In this document: one piece after another, positions 28,985-40,257 of the stretch
Layout of the letters: each line of letters opens with the position of its first letter
Position numbering within the stretch: the first letter of the stretch is position 1
From: Methylobacter sp. S3L5C
Lineage (GTDB): Bacteria; Pseudomonadota; Gammaproteobacteria; Methylococcales; Methylomonadaceae
Direction of reading: 5' to 3'
Assembly: GCF_022788635.1 (NCBI RefSeq)
Contig: NZ_CP076024.1
Coordinates: forward strand, 372,001 to 436,000
DNA length: 64,000 nucleotides
Notes under the pieces: generated by a model
What the model was told of the DNA's origin: nothing
Databases searched by the model: none
What the model saw: the letters and a program-made list of their open reading frames with translations, nothing else
Position numbers and translations under genes: made by a program

Positions 28985-29452
28985 ATGACAACTTACCGAC
29001 TATTTTTATTCAGTTTTTTAACTGTTTCGTGGACGTGCCTAAGCGGCTTTAATAAGCCAATTTCTAATGTTATATCAACTCAGGAAATACAGAAAACAGA
29101 GTTTGAACTCCAATCAATAGAAACTAAAAATACTCATAAAACGCAGCAAAGAAAACTGACAACCATTAACGTAGCAGACACCAGCATTACTGATGAAAAC
29201 CCTGTTAGACCTGACGAATTTGATAAAACCCTTGATCTTTCCGTACCTTTTCAAGGCACTGAAAATACAGGCATAAAAAATAAGCAAAAATCAGTTACAC
29301 AAAGCCAAATGACTAATATTTTTGCCCCGGAAACTGAAAAAAATCATGGGCCACTAGAATTAAATGGCAGTTTTTTAATGTCTCCAGAACCGGAAGCCGG
29401 AAAACAAAAAACGATAGATGGGGCCGGCTTTGTTATTAAACTTAAACCCTGA
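28985..29452 (+). CDS. Putative exported protein, unknown
   Basis: This 155-residue protein has an N-terminal hydrophobic stretch (YRLFLFSFLTVSWTCLSGF) that looks like a signal peptide. A polar, Thr/Gln/Lys-rich, probably disordered body follows and ends GAGFVIKLKP. No domain is recognised. It converges with the ycgN-like gene. A periplasmic location is inferred. Confidence 0.55.
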   Translation: MTTYRLFLFSFLTVSWTCLSGFNKPISNVISTQEIQKTEFELQSIETKNTHKTQQRKLTTINVADTSITDENPVRPDEFDKTLDLSVPFQGTENTGIKNKQKSVTQSQMTNIFAPETEKNHGPLELNGSFLMSPEPEAGKQKTIDGAGFVIKLKP

Positions 29453-29525
29453 TAGCAGCAATAGCTTAAATAAGCTACGCGTACCTTACTTGTACCCCAC
29501 AAGTTGGCAACCATAAATACTGGAT

Positions 29526-29954
29526 TTAATCCAGCCATTCAATAATGTGGTCTTCCAAATCCATCCCAACAGATTCTTTGATCGCATATCGTCTAATTGA
29601 AACACCCGCTTTTTTAACACTGGCAGCATTTCCCGATATTAGCGGATGCCATTTTGGCAAATCTTTACCATCGTTGAGTAAGCGGTATGCACAAGTCGAA
29701 GGCAACCAATGAAATTGCGTAAAGTCATCTTGTTTTAAATTTAAACATTCAGGAACCAATCGGGTACGTTCGCTATAGCGAGTACATCGACAGGTCTTTA
29801 AATTAATAAGCTTACAAGCAACATTGGTGAACACTATTTCACCGGTATCCTCATCCTCAAGCTTATGTAAACAACATTTACCACAGTTATCACACAATGA
29901 CTCCCATTCTTCGTTAGTCATTTCAGGCAGTTTCTTGGTTTTCCAAAAGCTCAT
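29526..29954 (-). CDS. ycgN: YcgN/UPF0260 cysteine-cluster protein
   Basis: This 142-residue protein of the UPF0260 family has the cluster CDNCGKCCLHKL near the start, then CRCTRYSERTRLVPECLNLK and WLPSTCAYRLL. The spaced cysteines suggest metal or Fe-S binding; the function is unknown. ATG at 29954 is favoured over a TTG at 29966. It lies downstream of the MerR/B12 regulator on the same strand, 76 bases away. Confidence 0.88.
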   Translation of the reverse strand: MSFWKTKKLPEMTNEEWESLCDNCGKCCLHKLEDEDTGEIVFTNVACKLINLKTCRCTRYSERTRLVPECLNLKQDDFTQFHWLPSTCAYRLLNDGKDLPKWHPLISGNAASVKKAGVSIRRYAIKESVGMDLEDHIIEWLD

Positions 29955-30030
29955 AGAAAATTTCAATGATTAATCAAGTAGTAAAATATTGGCTTATGTT
30001 ATCCCAAACAAAACAACTCGGTATATCTAT

Positions 30031-31014
30031 TCATACCGTATCAACTTCCTGATCAAGATTTTCTAAAGCCAGTTGATCCAGAATTTGTCTAAAATGTGCA
30101 TAACCTTCAATATTTAACACACCAACTTCATTTAAAACCGCTTGAAAATGACCCGCAGCGCGACCTCCGACAATAATTGCAACGTTACTACCCACCAGTT
30201 TTTTAAGTCGTCTTAGTTCTTTTGCCACAACATGATCATCGGTAGCAAAGCTAAGACTAAGCGTTAATGCACAGGCATTGATATATTTCACTCCGGCGGC
30301 AATTTCTTCAGCCGGTAAATTCGCCCCCAGGTAAGTCACCTGCCAACCGCTAAGTTCTGCCATAATAGCGGCCAGTAAGGCACCTAATTCATGCAATTGG
30401 CCAATCGGTGTACTAACAATCATCCTGGGTGCATTGGCAGCACATGGATTGTTGTTACGCAAAATATAAGTCAAGGAACGAATCACTGATGAAGTCATAT
30501 GTTCATGAACCGGCCTCAACTCCCCTAATTTCCAGCGCTCACCAATCTTGCTTAACAAAGGCGTCAGCAAGTGCTCAATAAATACTTCAGTCCCCAGCTC
30601 TACAATTGCATTTTCAAAGTGAGATTCCAGTGCTTTGGCATCGAAAGCTAAAACTGCAGCATAGCATTTTTCAATATAATCTTCGGTAAGATAAATTCTG
30701 TCGGCAGCCAAAGGCTGATCACGACTAAACGTTTTTGTTATTGCATTGGGTTCATTTTTTATGAGTTTTTTTAGATCATCAAGAGAAAATTGAGCAATTT
30801 GACTGATACTATGGCCGTTGCTGGTGGCCTCATTGAGTAATTTTAGGCGGGCAATATCCTGATCGGTGTAAACCCGATGCCCACCTGAGGTGCGTGAAGG
30901 TGTTACAGCCTGATAGCGACGTTCCCAAGCTCTGACAAGATCAGATTTAACCCCTGATCTTTTCGAAACGGTACTAATTAAATATTGCGCTGAGTCATCA
31001 TTAATACCAGTCAT
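30031..31014 (-). CDS. MerR-family regulator with B12-binding domain (CarH/LitR-like)
   Basis: The N-terminal MerR winged helix (STVSKRSGVKSDLVRAWERR, SGGHRVYTDQDIARLKLL) is followed by a B12-binding helical cap and a Rossmann-like domain. The Wx9EH motif of light-sensing CarH proteins is intact (W-KLGELRPVH-EH, about residues 161-172 from this start), and the axial-ligand His lies in PIGQLHELGALLAA. Such regulators repress in the dark as AdoCbl-bound tetramers and let go in light. ATG at 31014 fits the family better than 31056. It is divergent from nadE; its own promoter region contains a dyad. Targets are unknown. Confidence 0.85.
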   Translation of the reverse strand: MTGINDDSAQYLISTVSKRSGVKSDLVRAWERRYQAVTPSRTSGGHRVYTDQDIARLKLLNEATSNGHSISQIAQFSLDDLKKLIKNEPNAITKTFSRDQPLAADRIYLTEDYIEKCYAAVLAFDAKALESHFENAIVELGTEVFIEHLLTPLLSKIGERWKLGELRPVHEHMTSSVIRSLTYILRNNNPCAANAPRMIVSTPIGQLHELGALLAAIMAELSGWQVTYLGANLPAEEIAAGVKYINACALTLSLSFATDDHVVAKELRRLKKLVGSNVAIIVGGRAAGHFQAVLNEVGVLNIEGYAHFRQILDQLALENLDQEVDTV

Positions 31015-31072
31015 AGCTTGCTTCTTTGTATAAAAAGTTAAAAACCATAGTAACATAAAGCTTTACAAAACA

Positions 31073-31101
31073 TTGACAAAATTATGACAGCAGCATGTCA
31101 A
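31073..31101. promoter_or_regulatory. Candidate operator between the MerR/B12 regulator and nadE
   Basis: Three copies of TGACA or its complement lie within 29 bases: TTGACA at 31073, TGACA at 31085 and the inverted TGTCA at 31096. The last two form a dyad (TGACA-N6-TGTCA) and the outer pair another (TTGACA-N17-TGTCAA). The position just upstream of the regulator suggests autoregulation. A TTGTCA/TATGTT pair on the minus strand could be its promoter. Confidence 0.4.
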
Positions 31102-31253
31102 TATAAAAACCACCAATGATTTTAGACCATTAACAGCGAACTTCTAAAGACAGAGTTTACATGCTGTTTACCAACACACGCGTGCAAAAAACGTATAATG
31201 ATTGACTAATCAGCTTCCAAGCTATTTTTTGCCAGCACTTTGAGCCTTTCTTT

Positions 31254-32864
31254 ATGTCACTAAAAATCGCACTTGCACAAATCAATTTCCTGGTTGGTAA
31301 TATAGCCGCAAACGTTGATCAGATCATCGAAGCAGCTGTTTATGCCCGTGATCATTTACATGCAGATATGATCGTCTTTCCAGAACTGACTATTACCGGC
31401 TATCCGGCAGAAGACCTGCTATTGCGCGCTGATTTTATTGCCGCAGCCAATAATGCCATTTATCAACTTGCCGACCGTATTGCCGACATTGCCTTGGTAG
31501 TGGGTTTTCCGGAACATGACGGTGATAAGCTTTACAACAGCGCAGTGGTTTTACATCAAGGCGTTATGCTCGCCTGTTACCGTAAACAGGAATTACCTAA
31601 TTACGGGGTGTTTGATGAGCAACGCTATTTCACTGCCGGAAATCAACCCTGTGTATTTGAGTTTAATGGCACTTTCATTGGCCTGACGATTTGCGAAGAT
31701 GTTTGGAAAAGCGGCATTATTGATGCTAATAAACAAGCAGGTGCAGAATTACTGCTAACACTCAATGCCTCACCGTTTAATTCGGGAAAAATCCATCAAC
31801 GCGAAGCCATTATTTGTCAGCAGGTTAAGGCCGCCAAAATTCCTCTGATCTATGTTAATCAAGTAGGCGGTCAGGATGAGTTAATTTTTGACGGCGCCTC
31901 ATTTGTTGCTGATTCACAAGGCTACATTGTCTTTCGTGCCGAAGAATTTAAAGAGCAAATCAGTGTCATTGATTTTGACGACAACCATCCGGTAACCAGT
32001 ACCTGCGCGCCCCTTTACAATGAAATTTCCAGTGAGTATCAGGCCCTGGTACTGGGTATTAAAGATTATGTCCGTAAGAACGGTTTTCAAGGTGCCATTT
32101 TAGGCTTGTCCGGTGGCATTGATTCAGCACTGGTTTTGGCGTTGGCGGTTGATGCGCTGGGGCCTGATAAAGTTGAAGCAGTGTTAATGCCCTCCCGTTA
32201 CACGCAAGACATGAGTAATGAAGATGCCGTATTTCAAGCTGAAACACTGGGTGTGAAATACCACACAATCCCTATAGAACCAGCAGTTAATGCATTTACG
32301 GGCATGTTGGCAGAGATTTTTAAAGATACCACCAAAGATACCACCGAAGAAAATATTCAGGCGCGTTGTCGTGGGGTCATTTTAATGGCACTCTCCAATA
32401 AACAAGGCAAACTGTTACTAACTACCGGTAATAAAAGCGAAATGAGTGTAGGTTATGCAACGCTTTACGGTGATATGGCCGGTGGCTTTGCACCTATTAA
32501 GGATGTCCCTAAACTATTGGCTTATCAATTGGCCCGCTATCGTAATACTTTGTCCGAAGTAATCCCCGAGAGAGTCATTACCCGCCCGCCATCAGCTGAA
32601 TTGGCAGCTGATCAAATTGATGCCGACTCTTTACCGCCTTATGAAGTTTTAGACCCCATACTGGAGCGTTATGTAGAGCTGGATCAATCCGCTGAAGAAA
32701 TCATTGCCGCCGGATTCAGGCGCGAAGATGTCACCAGAGCCATTAATCTGGTTGATAGAAATGAATATAAACGCAGGCAATCTCCTCCCGGCATCAGAAT
32801 TACCAGCCGAGCATTCGGACGCGATCGACGTTATCCCATTACCTCAGGCTACCGGGGTATTTAG
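31254..32864 (+). CDS. nadE: Glutamine-dependent NAD+ synthetase
   Basis: NadE amidates nicotinic-acid adenine dinucleotide to NAD+. The 536-residue protein joins an N-terminal nitrilase-type glutaminase (ELTITGYPAEDLLLR; YRKQELPNYGVFDEQRYF with the catalytic Lys; LTICEDVW with the nucleophile Cys) to a C-terminal ATP-pyrophosphatase domain (ILGLSGGIDSALVLALAVDA; LTTGNKSEMSVGYATLYGDM). It is divergent from the CarH-like regulator and apparently monocistronic. Confidence 0.97.
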   Translation: MSLKIALAQINFLVGNIAANVDQIIEAAVYARDHLHADMIVFPELTITGYPAEDLLLRADFIAAANNAIYQLADRIADIALVVGFPEHDGDKLYNSAVVLHQGVMLACYRKQELPNYGVFDEQRYFTAGNQPCVFEFNGTFIGLTICEDVWKSGIIDANKQAGAELLLTLNASPFNSGKIHQREAIICQQVKAAKIPLIYVNQVGGQDELIFDGASFVADSQGYIVFRAEEFKEQISVIDFDDNHPVTSTCAPLYNEISSEYQALVLGIKDYVRKNGFQGAILGLSGGIDSALVLALAVDALGPDKVEAVLMPSRYTQDMSNEDAVFQAETLGVKYHTIPIEPAVNAFTGMLAEIFKDTTKDTTEENIQARCRGVILMALSNKQGKLLLTTGNKSEMSVGYATLYGDMAGGFAPIKDVPKLLAYQLARYRNTLSEVIPERVITRPPSAELAADQIDADSLPPYEVLDPILERYVELDQSAEEIIAAGFRREDVTRAINLVDRNEYKRRQSPPGIRITSRAFGRDRRYPITSGYRGI

Positions 32865-32937
32865 TCCTGTTTTGGAACCCTCTGAGATAAGTTCCTAAAA
32901 CTGACTAATCGAATTACAATCTTGAAAACCTGTTACC

Positions 32938-32979
32938 TTTCTCCGTTCGTCCCAAGCTTGTCGAAGATGAATGGAGAAA
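32938..32979. repeat. Intergenic inverted repeat (TTCGTC...CTTGTCGAAG type)
   Basis: Arms TTTCTCCGTTCGTC and GATGAATGGAGAAA pair at 12 of 14 positions around CCAAGCTTGTCGAA. This resembles a dispersed palindrome seen in many proteobacterial intergenic regions. It lies in the convergent gap between nadE and the YebC-like gene; the remaining gap shows no gene. Confidence 0.55.
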
Positions 32980-33121
32980 GACAAGAAGCACAAAAATGTT
33001 AGTGACGCCGGAATAGATTTTATTTAGCGGCTTTGAATCAATAAAATAAAACCATTCGACCTTTAGTTCAGGATGAATCCGCAATTAAGCGCATCAGCCA
33101 TAAACCATCAGATATTTACCA

Positions 33122-33838
33122 TCAATACTCAGCATCATGATAAATGTTCTGTACGTCATCCAATTCATTAAGCATATCCAAAAATTTTTCAAACAATTCC
33201 AGATCATCACCGCTAATAGCCGTCACAGTTCTTGGCAAAAATTGAATTTCGTCGACCTCAAAATCAATCTTGCCTAACGAATCCATTAAGGCTTGCTTGG
33301 CCTTAAAGTAATCAGCCTGGGGCGTAAAGACCGTGACTTTGCCATTATCGCTTTCAATATCGGTAACATCCACATCGGCCGTTAGCAAGGCATCAAGAAC
33401 AGCATCCTCATCATTATTTTGAAATGCCAAAATAGCGGCATGATCAAACATATGGCTAACCACACCTTGAGTACCAATTTTACATTTGGTTTTGGTAAAA
33501 CACTGGCGCACATCACCGAAAGTACGGTTAGGGTTGTCGGTCAGACAATCAATAATCACCATGCAACCACCTGGACCAAAACCTTCATATCGGGCAGGGG
33601 CGAAATCTTCACCGCCACCGCCTTTGGCTTTCTCGACGGCTTTTTCAATAACATGGGTTGGTACCTGATCTTTCTTGGCCCGATCAATCAGACCCCGTAA
33701 TGCCAAATTACCATCCGGATCGACACCGCCGGCTTTAGCGCATACATAGATTTCACGGCCATATTTACTGTAGACCTTTGCCTTGGTATCAGACGTTTTG
33801 GCCATAGACACTTTACGGTTTTGATAGGCTCTACCCAT
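33122..33838 (-). CDS. YebC/PmpR-family protein, YeeN type
   Basis: This 238-residue cytoplasmic protein of the YebC/PmpR family has the segments [40 protein letters not shown] and [20 protein letters not shown]. The alignment I recall is closest to E. coli YeeN rather than YebC. The family is linked to transcription control and, more recently, to relief of ribosome stalling. ATG at 33838 (MGRAYQNRK) is chosen because the 12 preceding residues do not fit the family. Confidence 0.9.
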   Translation of the reverse strand: MGRAYQNRKVSMAKTSDTKAKVYSKYGREIYVCAKAGGVDPDGNLALRGLIDRAKKDQVPTHVIEKAVEKAKGGGGEDFAPARYEGFGPGGCMVIIDCLTDNPNRTFGDVRQCFTKTKCKIGTQGVVSHMFDHAAILAFQNNDEDAVLDALLTADVDVTDIESDNGKVTVFTPQADYFKAKQALMDSLGKIDFEVDEIQFLPRTVTAISGDDLELFEKFLDMLNELDDVQNIYHDAEY

Positions 33839-33933
33839 TTGATTACTGCTCCATTGACAAATAAAAATAGACAAATTTTACAGATAAGTCATTGCCTAGG
33901 GAATCTTTTAATCACATGAGCAATCGTCAGTCT

Positions 33934-35379
33934 CTATTTAATTAAAAACAAACTCGCCAACCCAAGAAAAATAAAGAACCCCATTGAGTCGGTAATAGCA
34001 GTTAATATAACGCTGGTGCCTACTGCAGGATCTTTACCAAATTTATGCCGTAGCAATGGAATGGCAAGACCGACCACCACAGCAACTAACAGATTAATAA
34101 ACATGGCGGTTGTCATCACTGCAGAAAGTGCTATGTCCTCATAAAGCAGCAGACTCAACAGACCCATAATCAAGCCAATAAAAGTACCGTTAATAACGGC
34201 AAGAGTGAGTTCTTTTTTTATCAAGCGCTTAATATTACTTGGCGTGATTTGTCCTAATGCCAATGATCGAATAATCAGCATACTGGTTTGATTGCCGGTA
34301 TTACCGCCCATCGCTGCAATAATCGGCATCAATGATGCCAGAGCAACCAGTTGCAATATAATATCTTCAAATACTCCAATAATACGGGTTGAAGCAAAGG
34401 CTGTTGCAATATTGATTAATAACCAACCCCAGCGATTTCTGGCACTTTTCCAGACACTGGAAAACAAATCTTCTTCTTCGCCAACACCCGCCTGAGTCAA
34501 TAGGTCTTCATCCGTTTTTTCGCGAATAAAATCCAGTATATTATCGACACAAAGCCGTCCCTGAAGCTTACCGTTACTATCGACCACCGGAGCAGAGATT
34601 AAGTCATAACGTTCAAATGCCCTTGCCGCTTCTGCGGTATCCTGATCAATCTGAAAGCGAATAAAGTCAGTCACCATAACATCAGAAACCTGCCGGGACG
34701 GCAGATGCGTTAATAAGCGTTGTAGTGGCAAGATACCCTCAACTTTATCGTACTGATCGACCACAAATAATTTATCGGTGTGACTGGGCAGTTTGCCGAG
34801 CTTGCGGATATAAGCAATAATCGCTTTTAGATTGAGATCAGCGCGTATGGTAATCATGCCAAAATCCATCAGCGCACCGACCTGATTATCCTGGTAAGAC
34901 AGAATGGCATTTAAATGCTGACGATCCTTACTGTTTAACGACCGGAGAATCTTTAGCATGGTTCTCTTGGGAAGGTCTGCTGCAAGATCTGCTATTTCAT
35001 CGGTATTTAATTTACCGGCGACTGTTGCCAGTTCTTCTGCTTCCATACCTGAAATGAGCGTTTGCCGAACCGCATCAGATACTTCCAGTAAAACTTGTCC
35101 ATCATGTTGGTTTTTAATCGCATCCCATAACGTCTTACGCTGATCCAGGGGCAACGATTCAAGAATAAAAGCAATATCTGCCGGACGTAAAAGGGCAAAT
35201 TTTTCCTGAAGACGAACTTGATGCTGATTTTGTAATATCGCTTCAACCAGTTCGTGATTGGCTCCAGGGCCACGCTGAACGAGGGATTTTTCCAACTGCT
35301 GCTTTTCCAGCAGGGTAATGACATCCTGTAGCTGATGCTCCAGAAACTGTGCAGAATGAATTTTTTCAGAAGTTTGCAT
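33934..35379 (-). CDS. mgtE: MgtE-type magnesium transporter
   Basis: This 481-residue Mg2+ channel has an N-terminal superhelical MgtE domain (ADIAFILESLPLDQRKTLWD), two CBS domains (about residues 140-265) and five C-terminal membrane helices. The pore region carries PIIAAMGGNTGNQTSMLIIR and the C-terminal segment AVGTSVILTAITDSMGFFIF. The domains gate the pore by cytosolic Mg2+. No M-box-like leader was recognised. It lies downstream of proB on the same strand. Confidence 0.95.
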   Translation of the reverse strand: MQTSEKIHSAQFLEHQLQDVITLLEKQQLEKSLVQRGPGANHELVEAILQNQHQVRLQEKFALLRPADIAFILESLPLDQRKTLWDAIKNQHDGQVLLEVSDAVRQTLISGMEAEELATVAGKLNTDEIADLAADLPKRTMLKILRSLNSKDRQHLNAILSYQDNQVGALMDFGMITIRADLNLKAIIAYIRKLGKLPSHTDKLFVVDQYDKVEGILPLQRLLTHLPSRQVSDVMVTDFIRFQIDQDTAEAARAFERYDLISAPVVDSNGKLQGRLCVDNILDFIREKTDEDLLTQAGVGEEEDLFSSVWKSARNRWGWLLINIATAFASTRIIGVFEDIILQLVALASLMPIIAAMGGNTGNQTSMLIIRSLALGQITPSNIKRLIKKELTLAVINGTFIGLIMGLLSLLLYEDIALSAVMTTAMFINLLVAVVVGLAIPLLRHKFGKDPAVGTSVILTAITDSMGFFIFLGLASLFLIK

Positions 35380-35411
35380 AGTACACTGCTCTTTAATGAT
35401 TAAAGATTGTT

Positions 35412-35440
35412 GTTTGATCTGCTCCTGGAACAGATCAAAC
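35412..35440 (-). other. Perfect hairpin between proB and mgtE
   Basis: A 10-bp perfect stem (GTTTGATCTG / CAGATCAAAC) with a 9-base loop lies 33 bases upstream of mgtE on the transcribed strand. It lacks a T-run, so it may be an RNA-processing or stability element of the leader rather than a terminator. Confidence 0.4.
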
Positions 35441-35507
35441 CGATGCTGGTTTTTTGCTTCTCAAACTGGCCTACCGCCTTTTTTGAACCTCGTCTTTCAA
35501 CAAAATC

Positions 35508-37653
<2,146 letters not shown>

Positions 37654-37691
37654 TTACACGCCGCCACACTTAAAAACCAACCGATAAAAAC

Positions 37692-37726
37692 AAAAAAAGC
37701 CCCGTCATAAAGGACGGAGCTTTTTT
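37692..37726 (-). terminator. Terminator after rplU-rpmA
   Basis: On the minus strand AAAAAAGCTCCGTC and GACGGGGCTTTTTTT form a stem with one G-T pair and a T-run. It separates rpmA from obgE and is the second of two tandem hairpins. Confidence 0.8.
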
Positions 37727-37730
37727 AAAT

Positions 37731-37761
37731 AAGTCGGGTTACGCCAAAGCGAACCCGACTT
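37731..37761 (-). terminator. First hairpin after rpmA
   Basis: A perfect 10-bp stem (AAGTCGGGTT / AACCCGACTT) with an 11-base loop lies directly upstream of the stronger terminator on the minus strand. The tandem arrangement may attenuate expression into obgE. Confidence 0.6.
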
Positions 37762-37794
37762 ATATAAATACTTACTATAATGCAGCTATAAACT

Positions 37795-38052
37795 TTATGC
37801 AGCAACAATACTGATAAATTTACGGCTTTTAGGACCTTTAACTTCAAAAAGCACTCTACCATCTGCCGTAGCAAACAAGGTATGATCTTTTCCACATCCT
37901 ACATTATTTCCTGGGTGAAACCGGGTTCCACGTTGACGAACAATAATGTGTCCTGCTGTCACCAACTCTCCACCGTAATGCTTAACGCCCAAGCGTTTTG
38001 CATTAGAATCACGTCCGTTACGGGTACTACCACCAGCTTTCTTATGAGCCAT
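37795..38052 (-). CDS. rpmA: Large ribosomal subunit protein bL27
   Basis: bL27 reaches the peptidyl-transferase centre with its N-terminus. The 85-residue protein starts [20 protein letters not shown] and contains [20 protein letters not shown], the family signature. It starts about 20 bases after rplU, the usual pair. Confidence 0.98.
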   Translation of the reverse strand: MAHKKAGGSTRNGRDSNAKRLGVKHYGGELVTAGHIIVRQRGTRFHPGNNVGCGKDHTLFATADGRVLFEVKGPKSRKFISIVAA

Positions 38053-38071
38053 CTATATAACTCCTATTATC

Positions 38072-38383
38072 TTAAGCAGAAATGCCAGTAATCTGGATTT
38101 CTGTATAGTATTGACGATGCCCCATTTGTTTCATATGGTGCTTGCGTCTTCTGAATTTGATTATTTTGATTTTATCATGTCTACCTTGAGACAAAACAAC
38201 CGCTGTAACCTTGCCGCCTTCAATAAAAGGCAGGCCGACTTTAACAGCGCCGTCTGTTTGAATCATTAGCACTTTATCAAATTCAATGCTGTCGCCTGTG
38301 CCCAGCTCCAGTTTTTCTATTTTTAAGTAAGTACCTTCTTCGACGCGGTACTGTTTACCACCTGTTTGAATTACCGCATACAT
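38072..38383 (-). CDS. rplU: Large ribosomal subunit protein bL21
   Basis: bL21 is a 103-residue 50S protein starting [17 protein letters not shown], with [20 protein letters not shown] near its end. ATG at 38383 is preferred over 38401 because the conserved N-terminus begins there and a GGAG site lies 9 bases upstream. It is divergent from ispB across about 265 bases that hold both promoters. Confidence 0.97.
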   Translation of the reverse strand: MYAVIQTGGKQYRVEEGTYLKIEKLELGTGDSIEFDKVLMIQTDGAVKVGLPFIEGGKVTAVVLSQGRHDKIKIIKFRRRKHHMKQMGHRQYYTEIQITGISA

Positions 38384-38647
38384 CTGAGCAAGCTCCATCA
38401 AGCATTAATCTGTTAAAAGTTAACGGACAATTGTATTTTTAAACACAAGTCTAGTCAACTAAAATTTATACCAGCTAAGTAAATCTATCCATTTAGTGGC
38501 GACACAAGAAAGCTATCGACACCAGCATACTTTATTCAATAGCACGGGCAGTTAACTTTCTATTGGGTTATAATAACTCAATAAACTTGTATTTTATAGT
38601 TATGACTATGAAAAATAACCAAACCTTACGCAATCAGCACTAAATCA

Positions 38648-39658
38648 ATGGCATCGCAATCACAATTACCTTCGAACACTCTGGCACCCATTGATTTTGA
38701 CTTAATCAAAAATTTAACTGCCACTGAAGCCAAAGCAGTCGATCAGCTTATTATTAATGAGCTACATTCCGATGTTATTTTAATCAACCAGATGGGGCAT
38801 TATATTGTCGGCAACGGTGGCAAAAGACTACGGCCCATGTTACTGTTGCTGGCTGCCAAAGCACTAGGCGGGGCTAACGATAACCATCTGATACTTGCAG
38901 CTGTCATTGAATTTATTCACACGGCGACACTGCTGCATGACGACGTTGTTGACGAATCCGATCTCAGGCGCGGCAAAGAATCGGCGAACGCCGTATGGGG
39001 CAATGCTGCCAGCGTATTAGTCGGCGATTACCTGTATTCCAGTGCCTTTGAAATGATGGTTCGCACCGGCAATATGCGTGTCATGGAAATTCTTTCAAAA
39101 ACCACGACTGCCATTGCCGAAGGTGAGGTATTGCAGCTATTAAATTGTAATAACCCCGAAACAACAGAAGCAAAATATCTGGAAGTTATCGCCAGAAAAA
39201 CAGCCATTTTATTCAGCGCCGCGACCAGATTAAGTGCCGTTTTGGCAGGAGCACCTGCCGAGACAGAAGAAAGCTTGGCAAAGTACGGACAGCACCTCGG
39301 CATTGCCTTTCAATTGATTGATGATGCTCTCGACTACAAAGCCAGCCAAGAAGATCTGGGCAAAAACCTCGGTGATGACTTGGCCGAAGGCAAACCAACC
39401 TTACCTTTAATTTACGCTATTCAAAAAGGCAATGAAACCGAAGCAAAAATAATCATTGATGCCATTAAAAATGGCGATCGTAATGCATTTAATGAAGTTT
39501 ATACCATCGTGCAAAACACCAAAGCTATTGCTTATACCGAGCAACGCGCGGATGAAGAAGCTGTAAAAGCCATTAATGCTCTAAGTGTTTTACCAGCTTC
39601 TGAATACAAAGAAGCATTAACTCTATTAGCAAAATTTTCTGTTCAAAGAAATTATTAA
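38648..39658 (+). CDS. ispB: Polyprenyl (octaprenyl) diphosphate synthase
   Basis: IspB makes the long isoprenoid side chain of ubiquinone from IPP and allylic diphosphate. The 336-residue protein has the first Asp-rich motif LLHDDVVDESDLRRG, an upstream GGKRLRPMLLLL and the second Asp-rich motif QLIDDALDYKAS. The rplU-rpmA/ispB divergence is typical of gammaproteobacteria. Exact chain length cannot be read from the sequence. Confidence 0.94.
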   Translation: MASQSQLPSNTLAPIDFDLIKNLTATEAKAVDQLIINELHSDVILINQMGHYIVGNGGKRLRPMLLLLAAKALGGANDNHLILAAVIEFIHTATLLHDDVVDESDLRRGKESANAVWGNAASVLVGDYLYSSAFEMMVRTGNMRVMEILSKTTTAIAEGEVLQLLNCNNPETTEAKYLEVIARKTAILFSAATRLSAVLAGAPAETEESLAKYGQHLGIAFQLIDDALDYKASQEDLGKNLGDDLAEGKPTLPLIYAIQKGNETEAKIIIDAIKNGDRNAFNEVYTIVQNTKAIAYTEQRADEEAVKAINALSVLPASEYKEALTLLAKFSVQRNY

Positions 39659-40257
39659 AAAACATACACGAAATTACTTGAGCATTAGACTCCCTCATCG
39701 TAAACCTCTCACTGCAGGAAAAAAACGTAATATGTTCAAGGTATTTCATATAAATCACCAAAATATTCAGCAAATATACACTACAGATTCATTGCTTAAA
39801 AAATCAGGGACAAACATTTTCAGCCATTCAGAAACCAAAACCGGATCATTCAAGCAAAAAATAAATTTTTAAACTGAAATTTATTAGAAAAACAGATTAG
39901 CTAAAAAAAACAATACTATCAATCAAATATTATCTTCTCTTTACTCTAAAAATACCAAACCTGGTAGCGCTGACACCTCGTCAAACTGTAAACCAGGACT
40001 TTCCACCTAAGCGTATAACCTCCTCGTATTTTAAACAGTCGAAAAAATACTTTTCAACACGCCACCGACTTACCCAAACACTAAAAATAAATACCTCTGC
40101 CGCCATTATTAAATGGACCATATGTATACTTTTGGTTTTCCTGAGAAACAAACAATCCGCCTCATAACTTTTAAGCAGTACAGGCCCAAGAAATCCAAAT
40201 AAAACATCGATTACCAACTTAAAATAGCAGATTAATGGAAAATATCAGGCACCCTAG
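39659..40257. other. AT-rich intergenic region, no gene supported
   Basis: About 600 bases separate ispB from the IS5 element. Short frames on both strands (64 and 78 codons) lack ribosome sites and recognisable composition, so they are not called. This is the boundary between core and accessory DNA. Confidence 0.5.

Noticed and set aside
35412-35440. Intrinsic terminator or Mg2+ riboswitch for mgtE
   Set aside because: The hairpin has no T-run, and the roughly 130-base gap lacks the size and helices of an M-box; kept only as an unassigned hairpin.
39678-39872. 64-codon rightward ORF after ispB
   Set aside because: Lys/Asn-rich translation of AT-rich DNA, without ribosome site or recognisable motif.
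39981-40217. 78-codon leftward ORF next to IS5
   Set aside because: No ribosome site, no family resemblance and composition like surrounding AT-rich DNA.
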